Notes under the pieces: generated by a model
Told to the model about the DNA's origin: nothing
What the model saw: only the letters and a program-made list of their open reading frames with translations
Database searches by the model: none
Translations under genes and position numbers: made by a program
Assembly: GCA_900546345.1 (NCBI GenBank)
Contig: URCI01000028.1
Coordinates: 1-36,113 of the forward strand
DNA from: an uncultured Prevotella sp.
GTDB taxonomy: Bacteria; Bacteroidota; Bacteroidia; Bacteroidales; Bacteroidaceae
Direction of reading: 5' to 3'
Length of the DNA stretch: 36,113 nucleotides
Part shown: in pieces, positions 1 to 7,547 of the stretch
Numbering within the stretch: position 1 is the first letter of the stretch
Layout: each line of letters starts with the position of its first letter

Positions 1-142
1 TGGAATGGAATTTTATTTTTCTTTTCCGAGTGCCGCCTATCTTCTGAAAAGAAGTGCAAACGAGCGAAAAGACAAAATAAAATGGAATGGAATGGAATTT
101 TATTTTTCTTTTCCGAGTGCCGCCTATCTTCTGAAAAGAAGT
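1..142. repeat. Two copies of a palindromic interspersed repeat
   Basis: A 55-base unit occurs at 1-55 and again, identically, at 88-142 (period 87). Each unit contains a perfect small hairpin, CTTCT-GAAA-AGAAG. In the first copy an outer inverted repeat pairs the T-rich arm at 11-26 with the A-rich arm at 66-82, so the complete element is a hairpin of about 72 bases. The second copy lacks the right arm and runs straight into the susC leader. I recall similar short palindromic units between genes of Bacteroides and Prevotella, but that is memory and not tested here. No coding sequence is seen. Confidence 0.75.
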
Positions 143-331
143 ACCCCTATCTTCCTTTAGGTAAGAAAAAAAGGATTAAAATCATATAAAAATATCATTT
201 TGTACCCCTATTTTGCTAATTTTTTCCCCTTACGTGTTTATCTGGTTACTACATTTGCAACCGAAGATACGTAAGTATCTATTAAGAAACCTATACTTTA
301 TCGTTTACTTAGTAACTTAAAACTTAACTGT
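143..331 (+). promoter_or_regulatory. Promoter and leader of the first susC-like gene
   Basis: TACATTTG at 250-257 matches the Bacteroidetes -7 consensus TAnnTTTG exactly and leaves an untranslated leader of about 70 bases before the ATG at 332. I see no clear -33 box at the usual 19-21 base spacing. CCCCT occurs at 205-209 and 226-230, exactly 21 bases apart, and the ten-base word GTACCCCTAT occurs at 141-150 and 202-211. These may be activator half-sites. No regulator for this locus is visible in the window, so it is probably encoded further left. No other gene is seen in 1-331. Confidence 0.55.
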
Positions 332-3300
332 ATGAAATCTAATCCTAAGAAATGTAAAGGATCGGTCCTGATAGACTCCGCCATGATTGCGGCCTTTCTA
401 TTGGGTATGGTTCCACAGACGACCTTAGCCACACAGCGGGTAGACAACGTGCAACAAAACGTCTCGGTGTTAAAGGGTACAGTGGTGGATGCCAATGGTG
501 AACCCATCATTGGCGCCAGCGTCACAGAAGATGGTACGCAGAACGGCACCGTGACAGACCTCAACGGTCATTTTTCCCTCAGTCATATCACATCCGGAAA
601 CCTCACCATTTCCTATATTGGCTTCCAGACAGCCCACGTGTCGGCGAAGGGTAAATCTTCCGTCGATATCGTGATGAAAGAGGACAACAAGACACTCAAC
701 GAAGTGGTGGTCGTCGGTTTCGGTACGCAGAAGAAGGTCAACCTGACCGGTGCCGTGGCTGTCGTGAACGGCGACGAACTGGCCCAGCGACCCGTCATGA
801 CGGCGACGCAAGCCCTCCAAGGCGTGGTTCCCGGACTACAGATCTCCGCTACCGGCGGTAGTCTGGAGGCAACATCCTCGATCAATGTGCGTGGTACCGG
901 CACCATCGGACAGGGCTCCAGCGGTTCGCCGCTGATACTGATCGACGGCGTGGAGGGTGACCTGAACACCATCAACCCGCAAGACATCGAAAGCATCTCG
1001 GTGCTGAAGGATGCCGCAGCCTCCTCGATCTACGGATCCCGCGCGCCGTTCGGTGTGATCCTCGTGACCACCAAAGGCGGTGACAACAACGGAAAAGTGA
1101 CCGTCAACTATAACAACAGCTTCCGTTGGAGCAGTCTGATCCGTGAGAAACACATGATGAACTCGGTCGACTTCGCCTCATGGATGAACGATGCCAACAC
1201 CAATTCCGGCTCTGGTGTCTTCTACGACGACCAGCGGATGAAGGACATCGTGGCTTACCACAATGCCTCTCCCGTGTCTCCCGGTGTGCGCCGCGCTGCC
1301 GACGGCACCCTGCTCTATGCCCTCCCGATCAAGTCCGACAATCCTTCGGTATGGGCCGACGGCTATGCCGAGGGTATCGACGACGTCGACTGGTATGACG
1401 TGGTCTACAAGAACACCACCTTTGCCATGGAGCATAATGCCAGCATCAGCGGAGGAAACAAGAAGTTCAACTATTATACGTCGTTCAACTATCTCGACAA
1501 TAATGGCTTCATGAAGCTGAACACCGATACGTATAATCGTTACAACGGCACGGCAAAGATCAATGCAGAGATCACCCCATGGGCCCGCATGTCCTATAAT
1601 ATGCGCTGGACGAGAACCGACTATGAGCGTCCTGCAGCTCTGACCAACAGCCTCTACAGCGACATGGCGCGTCAGGGCTGGCCGACACTGCCGCTCTATG
1701 ACCGCAACGGATACTACTACAGTTCACCGTCGCCCGCCCTCGGACTGGCCACAGGCGGTAAGGACATGACGCAGCGCGACATTACCAGTCATCAGATCGG
1801 CTTCATCATCGAACCCATCAAAAACTGGCAGACACACATCGACTTCAACTATAAGACCGATAACCGCACCCGTCACTGGGACTCGCAGCGCACTTATAAC
1901 CACAACGTGGCCGGCGAGGCGATCATCTACAACACCGGTTCCAATGTGCACGAGGACGAGTATAAGGACAACTACCTCAACTTCCAGGCCTACACCGAGT
2001 ATTCCTGGTCACTGGCCAAGAAGCACAACTTCCACGTGATGGCTGGTTTCCAGACCGAGCAGCTCAAGCGGCTGGAGTTTGGTTTGCAGCGTGACGGCAT
2101 TCTCGATCCCAGCAAACCGGAAGTCGACCTCACCAACGGCCTAAGCTATATGGGTCAGCAGATCACACCATCCGTGAACGGAGCACGCAACCAATGGCAG
2201 ACGGCTGGCTTCTTCGGACGTATCAACTATAACTATAATGAGCGCTATCTCGCTGAGTTCAACATGCGCTATGACGGTACGTCGAAATTCCGCACCGACA
2301 AGATGTGGAAGTTCTTCCCCTCTGTCTCACTGGGATGGCGCATCTCTGAGGAGGCGTTCATGAAAGACACACGCTCATGGCTTGACAACCTGAAACTGCG
2401 TCTGTCCTATGGTTCACTGGGTAACCAGAACATCGACAACTGGTATCAGACCTACCAGACCATCGCCTACAACTCTGTCGCAGGTGTCTGGTTGCAAAAC
2501 GGACAGAAGACCAACATCACCACCGCCCCCGGACTCGTCTCAGCACTGCTGACCTGGGAGAAGGTAGAGAGCTATAACGTCGGTCTCGATTTCGGTTTCC
2601 TCAACAACCGCTTGTCCGGATCATTTGACTACTACGTGCGCAACACCAAGGACATGGTGGGCAACGCACCCGAACTGCCTGCTATCTTGGGTACTGGCGT
2701 GCCTGTGACCAACAACACCGACTTGCGCACTAATGGCTGGGAACTTCAGATCTCCTGGCGTGACAAGTTGCATAACGGACTGAGCTACAGCGCCACGTTC
2801 AACCTCTCCGATGCACGCACGAAGATCACACGCTATCCCAACAACCCGACCAACTCGATCGATAACTACATCTCCGGCCGCTATCTCAATGAGATATGGG
2901 GCTATGAGACCGTGGGCATTGCCAAGAGTGACGATGAGATGAACAAGCACCTCGCTGTGGCTGACCAGACTTCACTGGGCAACAACTGGGCAGCCGGTGA
3001 CATCATGTATGCCGACCTCAACGGCGACAAGAAGATCACACAGGGAGCACGTACACTTGCCGACCACGGCGACCTGAAGGTGATCGGTAACTCCACGCCC
3101 CGCTATCTCTTCGGCTTGGATCTCAATGCCAGCTGGAAAGGCTTTGACGTGCGCGCTTTCTTCCAGGGCGTGGCCAAACGCGACGCTTGGCTCGGTGGCT
3201 CCTGGGGCTCACTGGAGTATATGTTCGGTGCTACCAACTCAGGACAGTGGTGGGCAGCAGGTATCACGGCTGTGCATGACTACTACCGCGACGCCAACAC

Positions 3301-3637
3301 CTGGTCGGTCGCCAACGGCTATCAAAGCGAGAACACCAATGCCTGGTTGCCACGCGCTACCTTCTCTGACAAGAACGAGAAATGCCAGACGCGCTATCTG
3401 ATGAATGCCGCATACGTGCGTATGAAGAACTTGCAAGTGGGCTACACCATTCCGCGCTCGATCACCTCGAAGTGGTACATCCAGAATCTCCGTGTCTTCT
3501 TCTCGGCAGAAAACCTGTTCACCATCACTGACATGCCTGAACAGTTCGACCCAGAGCTGATCGGTACCTCGGCCTACACATCCAATGGCTACCCACTCTC
3601 CAAAACTTTCTCCTTCGGTATGAACCTTACTTTCTAA
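332..3637 (+). CDS. SusC/RagA-family TonB-dependent outer-membrane receptor
   Basis: This 1101-residue protein is a SusC-type outer-membrane transporter that imports oligosaccharides using TonB energy. The N-terminus has a basic stretch followed by a hydrophobic segment (about residues 14-33) fitting a signal peptide. Residues about 47-120 form the carboxypeptidase-D regulatory-like domain typical of SusC (VDANGEPIIGASV, then ISYIGFQ). A TonB-box-like region with EVVVVGFGTQ follows, then the plug domain with ILIDGVEGDLNTINP and SVLKDAAASSIYGSRA, and a long beta-barrel ending in an aromatic residue (NLTF). There is no STN domain, so control by a sigma/anti-sigma pair is not expected. Only 11 bases separate it from the downstream susD-like gene, so the two are co-transcribed. 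The substrate cannot be read from sequence, but the GH43 gene downstream hints at a galactan-type glycan. Confidence 0.95.
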   Translation: MKSNPKKCKGSVLIDSAMIAAFLLGMVPQTTLATQRVDNVQQNVSVLKGTVVDANGEPIIGASVTEDGTQNGTVTDLNGHFSLSHITSGNLTISYIGFQTAHVSAKGKSSVDIVMKEDNKTLNEVVVVGFGTQKKVNLTGAVAVVNGDELAQRPVMTATQALQGVVPGLQISATGGSLEATSSINVRGTGTIGQGSSGSPLILIDGVEGDLNTINPQDIESISVLKDAAASSIYGSRAPFGVILVTTKGGDNNGKVTVNYNNSFRWSSLIREKHMMNSVDFASWMNDANTNSGSGVFYDDQRMKDIVAYHNASPVSPGVRRAADGTLLYALPIKSDNPSVWADGYAEGIDDVDWYDVVYKNTTFAMEHNASISGGNKKFNYYTSFNYLDNNGFMKLNTDTYNRYNGTAKINAEITPWARMSYNMRWTRTDYERPAALTNSLYSDMARQGWPTLPLYDRNGYYYSSPSPALGLATGGKDMTQRDITSHQIGFIIEPIKNWQTHIDFNYKTDNRTRHWDSQRTYNHNVAGEAIIYNTGSNVHEDEYKDNYLNFQAYTEYSWSLAKKHNFHVMAGFQTEQLKRLEFGLQRDGILDPSKPEVDLTNGLSYMGQQITPSVNGARNQWQTAGFFGRINYNYNERYLAEFNMRYDGTSKFRTDKMWKFFPSVSLGWRISEEAFMKDTRSWLDNLKLRLSYGSLGNQNIDNWYQTYQTIAYNSVAGVWLQNGQKTNITTAPGLVSALLTWEKVESYNVGLDFGFLNNRLSGSFDYYVRNTKDMVGNAPELPAILGTGVPVTNNTDLRTNGWELQISWRDKLHNGLSYSATFNLSDARTKITRYPNNPTNSIDNYISGRYLNEIWGYETVGIAKSDDEMNKHLAVADQTSLGNNWAAGDIMYADLNGDKKITQGARTLADHGDLKVIGNSTPRYLFGLDLNASWKGFDVRAFFQGVAKRDAWLGGSWGSLEYMFGATNSGQWWAAGITAVHDYYRDANTWSVANGYQSENTNAWLPRATFSDKNEKCQTRYLMNAAYVRMKNLQVGYTIPRSITSKWYIQNLRVFFSAENLFTITDMPEQFDPELIGTSAYTSNGYPLSKTFSFGMNLTF

Positions 3638-3648
3638 ATCCTACAATT

Positions 3649-5643
3649 ATGAAACTATATAAGTTATTCCTTTTGGCTCTGCCAATCATGGGGGCGACTT
3701 CATGCAATGATTATCTCGAGCAGGAACCTCCTTCGTCTTTGACACCCGAGAACTTCTATACGTCGGAAGACCAGGTGCAGGCGGCTGCAAACAGATTCTA
3801 TCAAGATATACTGCCCGGACACGGCGGCTGGGACTACGGAACCTATACGACCGACAACAATACCGACAACCAAATGTCGCTCTCTCCCGACGACAAGTTT
3901 GGTACGGGCCTTTGGAAGGTCAGCAACACCAACGACGATTGGAGTTGGGGCAACGTGCGCAATGTCAATTATCAACTTGGACAGATCGTGGAAAAATACA
4001 AGGCGGGACAGATCAGCGGATCCGACGGTAACCTACGGCAGTATATCGGTGAACTGTATTTCTTCCGTGCCTATGCTTACTTCACGCTGCTGCAGCGCTT
4101 CGGCGACCTGCCGATTCTCACGAAAGCGCTCCCCGATGAGGAGTCCGTGCTGGTGGCCGCTGACAAGCGTGAGCCTTGTAACGAGGTGGCCCGCTTCATC
4201 ATCAGCGACCTGGATACGGCACTGACCTATATGCCCAAGACGGGTTTCGCCACCACACGTGTCACCTATGACGCTGTCAACCTCTTTAAGAGTCGCGTGG
4301 CACTTTACGAGGGATCATGGCTGACCAACTTTGCCGGTACGCCGTTCGTACCCAATGGCACTGGTTGGCCCGGTGCCAGCAAGAACGCCGGCTATCAGTA
4401 TCCTAGCGGAAGCATAGAGGCCGAGGCGAAGTATTTCTTCACGACGGCCGCCGAGGCTGCCGAGCAGGTGGCTGAGAAATACAAGGGTAATCTCTCCACC
4501 AACACTGGCAAGGTGCCACAGAGCCTTGATGATCCCGCCAATCCTTATCTGAACATTTGGGGCTCTACCGACGATTCTAAGGTGCCCGACGTGATCCTCT
4601 GGCGGCAATACAGCAAGTCTCTAGGTGTCAACAACGATGTAGAGGTCGCTGTCGAAAAGGGTAATATCGGCACCGGCTTCACACGCAGTCTCATCGAGAG
4701 CTATGTGATGAAGGACGGAAAGCCTATCTATGCTTCTCAGTATGAATATGTAGATACCAGTCTGAGCAAGGTGCGCACCAACCGCGATCCGCGTCTGAGT
4801 GTGCTCTTGAAGGCGCCCGGTGACGTCAACTGCTTCAAGAATGTCGATGATGTATCCGGTGATCACTGGACCCGCATAGAGCCGATTCCGGCTATCACCA
4901 ATACAAACCCTGAGGATGGCTACGTGACAGGCTACACAATCCGCAAGGGCATGACTTTTGACCGCGCCCTCACCGCCAATGGCGGCAGCTATAATGTGTG
5001 CGTGATCTTCCGCGCCACCGAGGCACTGCTCAACTATATGGAGGCAGAATACATGCTGACGCATAGTCTATCGGGCAAGATCTTGGAATACTGGAAGGAT
5101 GTGCGCCGTGCCGCAGGCTTCACGGGTGAGGCCGTGGATCCTATGACCACGATCAATGCCACCGACATGAGCAAGGAGACCGGTGACTGGGGAGCTTACA
5201 CCGCCGGACAGCTGTTGAGCGACAAGGTGCTGTACAACATCCGTCGTGAGCGCCGCTGTGAGCTGATCGCCGAAGGTCTTCGTGGCATGGATCTGCAGCG
5301 TTGGCGCGCCTACGATCAGTTGATCAAGACGCCCGCACATACCGAGGGTATCCATCTGTGGGGTACGCCGATGGAGAAATGGTACAGCAATCTCAAGGCC
5401 GACGGATCGAGCAGTTCCAACGTCTCTTCCTCTGCTTTGAGCGCCTATCTGCGTCCACATGAGAAGATCAAGGCTAACAACAGCTTCTATAATGGTCTGA
5501 CATGGCACATGGCTCATTATCTTCAGCCCCTGCCGATCCGTCAGTTCCTGCTCACAGCAACCGATCACGCCACTATCTCTGAGAGCCCGCTCTATCAGAA
5601 TCCTTATTGGCCGACCACCCCGGATGCGCCTGCTGAGCAATAA
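3649..5643 (+). CDS. SusD/RagB-family surface glycan-binding lipoprotein
   Basis: This 664-residue lipoprotein is the SusD partner of the upstream SusC, expected to form the lid on the transporter and bind glycan at the cell surface. The signal peptide ends in a lipobox with Cys19 (GATSC), followed by NDYLEQEPP, a very common start of mature SusD proteins. The helical TPR-like core is recognisable from RQYIGELYFFRAYAYFTLL at about residues 127-145 and from the C-terminal block RRERRCELIAEGLRGMDLQRW, a family hallmark. At 664 residues it is longer than the typical 500-600, with insertions in the middle. It starts 11 bases after the susC stop and is followed by a strong hairpin. Confidence 0.94.
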   Translation: MKLYKLFLLALPIMGATSCNDYLEQEPPSSLTPENFYTSEDQVQAAANRFYQDILPGHGGWDYGTYTTDNNTDNQMSLSPDDKFGTGLWKVSNTNDDWSWGNVRNVNYQLGQIVEKYKAGQISGSDGNLRQYIGELYFFRAYAYFTLLQRFGDLPILTKALPDEESVLVAADKREPCNEVARFIISDLDTALTYMPKTGFATTRVTYDAVNLFKSRVALYEGSWLTNFAGTPFVPNGTGWPGASKNAGYQYPSGSIEAEAKYFFTTAAEAAEQVAEKYKGNLSTNTGKVPQSLDDPANPYLNIWGSTDDSKVPDVILWRQYSKSLGVNNDVEVAVEKGNIGTGFTRSLIESYVMKDGKPIYASQYEYVDTSLSKVRTNRDPRLSVLLKAPGDVNCFKNVDDVSGDHWTRIEPIPAITNTNPEDGYVTGYTIRKGMTFDRALTANGGSYNVCVIFRATEALLNYMEAEYMLTHSLSGKILEYWKDVRRAAGFTGEAVDPMTTINATDMSKETGDWGAYTAGQLLSDKVLYNIRRERRCELIAEGLRGMDLQRWRAYDQLIKTPAHTEGIHLWGTPMEKWYSNLKADGSSSSNVSSSALSAYLRPHEKIKANNSFYNGLTWHMAHYLQPLPIRQFLLTATDHATISESPLYQNPYWPTTPDAPAEQ

Positions 5644-5686
5644 AGGATTTACCATCGTTCGATTCATATAAATAAGTAGATGAGTA

Positions 5687-5727
5687 GGGGGTATGTCGAT
5701 TGATGACGACATACCCCCCTTCTTTTA
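5687..5727 (+). terminator. Strong hairpin with T-rich tail after susD
   Basis: A perfect 12-bp stem pairs 5687-5698 with 5707-5718 around an 8-base loop, and is followed by TTCTTTT. It has the form of an intrinsic terminator, yet it ends only about 16 bases before the GH43 start codon. It may therefore act as a partial terminator or RNA-stability element between susCD and GH43. Confidence 0.75.
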
Positions 5728-5742
5728 AAAAGCATAGGAGTT

Positions 5743-6870
5743 ATGACGATCAGACGACAACGATATTTCCTCGCTGTCTGCCTGTCCTTCCTTTTCGCGC
5801 TCGCCTCGCTGGGACAGAAAACGGTGCAGGAGGATAGGTGGAAAGACACGCAAGGACAGCATATCAACGCTCATGGAGGCAATATCATCAACTATCGCGG
5901 CACGTACTATTGGTATGGCGAGACGCGCAGCAATGGGGGACCGGTCAGTTCGCTCGGTGTGAGCTGCTACACTTCCAAGAACTTCCAGAACTGGACACCA
6001 CGGGGCTTTGTGTTCCAGACCGTCGACGACACCAGCAACGACATACAGAAAGGCTGCATCATCGAGCGGCCCAAGGTGCTCTACAACGCCCGAACGAAGA
6101 AATTCGTGATGTGGTTTCATCTTGAACTCAAGGGGCAGGGCTATGCTGCGGCCCGTGCAGCCGTGGCTGTCAGCGACGGTCCTCTGGGGCCGTTCCGCCT
6201 CGTCAGCTCGGAGCGTGTCAATGCGGGTTGCTATCCGATCGGATTCTGTCTGCCCGACACGACCGACCTGCGCCACCAACTGCTCTTCCCTGAGCTGCAG
6301 ACGTGGTGGACGCCGGAATGGAGAAAACAGATTGAGCGTGGCATGTTCTTCATGCGTGACCTGCAAGGCGGACAGATGGCACGTGACCAAACCGTGTTTG
6401 TCGATGACGATGGGAAGGCTTACCACATCTTCTCGTCCGAGGATAATATGACGCTCAACATTGCTCAACTCACCGATGACTACCTCCGTCATAATGGTTC
6501 GTTCGTGCGCGTGGCTCCCGGAGGGCAAAACGAGGCGCCGACGATCTTCAAGCACAATGGCACTTACTGGATGATCACCAGTGGCTGTACGGGCTGGGCG
6601 CCGAATGCGGCCCGCCTCTTTACTGCCAAGAACATCTTCGGTCCGTGGACGCAGCTGCCCAATCCTTGTCGCGGCGAGGGCGCGGAGACGACCTTTGGCG
6701 GACAGGGCGCTTATATATATAAGGTGGTGGACACAAAGCTTCGCCGGCGTTTTGGTGGTGCCGAATATCTGTTCATGGCCGATGTGTGGAAACCCAAAGA
6801 GTTGGGCAACAGCGGCCATCTGTGGATTCCGATCCGCTTTGAGGACGGCAAGCCCATACTGAAAAAGTAA
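5743..6870 (+). CDS. Secreted glycoside hydrolase family 43, exo-beta-1,3-galactanase-like
   Basis: This 375-residue protein is a five-bladed beta-propeller glycosidase. A signal peptide covers about residues 1-24. The first blade carries QHINAHGGNIINYRGTYYWYGE, the signature of the GH43 group that includes exo-beta-1,3-galactanases; the Asp general base usual in GH43 is absent at this point. Other active-site candidates are Glu108 (ERPKVLYN), Asp215 (ARDQTVFVDDDG) and the likely acid Glu264 (NEAPTIFK). The full propeller appears present and there is no extra binding module. An AGGAG sequence lies three bases before the ATG, which supports this start. Located after susCD, it would trim galactan side chains or backbone in the periplasm or at the cell surface. 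GH43 membership is firm; the galactanase activity is inferred from motif resemblance. Confidence 0.88.
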   Translation: MTIRRQRYFLAVCLSFLFALASLGQKTVQEDRWKDTQGQHINAHGGNIINYRGTYYWYGETRSNGGPVSSLGVSCYTSKNFQNWTPRGFVFQTVDDTSNDIQKGCIIERPKVLYNARTKKFVMWFHLELKGQGYAAARAAVAVSDGPLGPFRLVSSERVNAGCYPIGFCLPDTTDLRHQLLFPELQTWWTPEWRKQIERGMFFMRDLQGGQMARDQTVFVDDDGKAYHIFSSEDNMTLNIAQLTDDYLRHNGSFVRVAPGGQNEAPTIFKHNGTYWMITSGCTGWAPNAARLFTAKNIFGPWTQLPNPCRGEGAETTFGGQGAYIYKVVDTKLRRRFGGAEYLFMADVWKPKELGNSGHLWIPIRFEDGKPILKK

Positions 6871-6886
6871 TCAAAGAAAACCAAAA

Positions 6887-6935
6887 AATATCGACAAACG
6901 GCCGTGGAAACTGGCTCGTTTGTCGATATTCTTTT
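6887..6935. terminator. Intrinsic terminator after GH43
   Basis: A perfect 14-bp stem pairs 6887-6900 with 6917-6930. It is preceded by an A run and followed by CTTTTATAATTTT, so it can work in both directions. It starts 16 bases after the GH43 stop codon and closes the first locus. Confidence 0.85.
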
Positions 6936-6936
6936 A

Positions 6937-6944
6937 TAATTTTG
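6937..6944 (+). promoter_or_regulatory. -7 box for the small membrane-peptide gene
   Basis: TAATTTTG fits TAnnTTTG and lies 55 bases before the ATG at 7000. It overlaps the tail of the preceding terminator. A TTTG at 6919-6922 is only 14 bases upstream, which is short for a -33 box. Confidence 0.45.
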
Positions 6945-6999
6945 TAGCGACAATAACGAAAACGACGTTTCTGTAAACACATTCTAAACTGATATCATC

Positions 7000-7149
7000 A
7001 TGAAAACAGAATTATATGTTATCATCGCTGTACTGCTGCTCTTGAGCATCATCATGGTTTGGTGGGGCGTCAAGACCTTCCTCGATATACGCAGGAGACA
7101 GAAGGAGTGGAAAAAGCCTCGCACACATAATCCACAGTCTCACCTATAA
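7000..7149 (+). CDS. Small single-span membrane peptide (49 residues), unknown function
   Basis: A 50-codon reading frame starts with ATG at 7000 and ends with TAA at 7147-7149. The product begins MKTELYVIIAVLLLLSII, has a hydrophobic span over about residues 6-25, and continues with a basic, amphipathic tail (FLDIRRRQKEWKK). This is the classic form of a small one-pass inner-membrane protein with its positive end in the cytoplasm. It has its own candidate promoter just after the GH43 terminator and is not obviously part of the glycan operon. The last codons fall inside the first copy of a 21-base tandem repeat, so the C-terminal residues after the basic stretch may have been added by that repeat. 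I do not recognise a family. Confidence 0.6.
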   Translation: MKTELYVIIAVLLLLSIIMVWWGVKTFLDIRRRQKEWKKPRTHNPQSHL

Positions 7150-7186
7150 AATCCACAGTCTCACCTATAAAATCCACAGCCTCACC
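7129..7186. repeat. 21-base tandem repeat, 2.7 copies
   Basis: The unit AATCCACAGTCTCACCTATAA occupies 7129-7149 and 7150-7170 without change, and a partial third copy starts at 7171 and drifts into the CCTCACCCCC element. The first copy overlaps the end of the small membrane-peptide gene. Confidence 0.85.
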
Positions 7187-7253
7187 CCCGTACCCCTCTC
7201 CGAGGGAGAGAGTAATAGCCTCACCCCCATACCCCCTCTCCGAGGGAGAGGGG
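7180..7253. repeat. Two copies of a CCTCACCCC/CTCTCCGAGGGAGAG palindromic repeat
   Basis: The word CTCACCCCC, then TACCCC or TACCCCC, then CTCTCCGAGGGAGAG occurs twice. The palindromic cores are at 7196-7210 and 7233-7253; the second has the longer stem (9 bp). They are intergenic palindromes with no T-tract. Similar cytosine-rich palindromes occur again inside the nuo operon at 33921-34084, although the sequence is different. Confidence 0.7.
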
Positions 7254-7547
7254 AGTGATTACTTTTGCGGGTGCCTTGTGGTGCTTAGGCGGTTGAATGT
7301 CTTCAGGAAAAAGTAGTGTTGCATCTTATCAATTTTAGGTCATCGCCAATTGCATCATGTAACATAAAAGGTGGTGGCTCATTCACTCTTCACCCTTTGA
7401 AGGTAATCTCTATTGTGACGCGAGACGCGTTACCTCCTACATTGGCTACTGCTATGTAAGTCTTGGCTGGAATAGATGCGATCGCGTGGTATTATATCCC
7501 CACCCCGTGGGGGTGGGGAAAAAGGATCGTGAGGGATTATTGTCTAT
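7254..7547. other. Non-coding intergenic region between convergent loci
   Basis: No convincing gene is seen here. A short hairpin, ACGCG-AGA-CGCGT, lies at 7418-7430. A perfect 9-bp GC-rich stem at 7498-7518 (CCCCACCCC with its complement) sits 30 bases beyond the GH31 stop codon. It is the best candidate for the end of the GH31 transcript, although no T-tract follows on the - strand. Confidence 0.5.

Noticed and set aside
5725..6819. Open frame of 364 codons on the - strand opposite GH43
   Set aside because: Antisense shadow of a well-supported GH43 gene.
7129..7186. Possible CRISPR array at the tandem 21-base repeat
   Set aside because: The repeat units abut without spacers and no cas gene is present.
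6871..7547. tRNA or other RNA gene in the long intergenic region
   Set aside because: No cloverleaf or CCA-ending structure was found; only terminator, small gene and repeats are visible.
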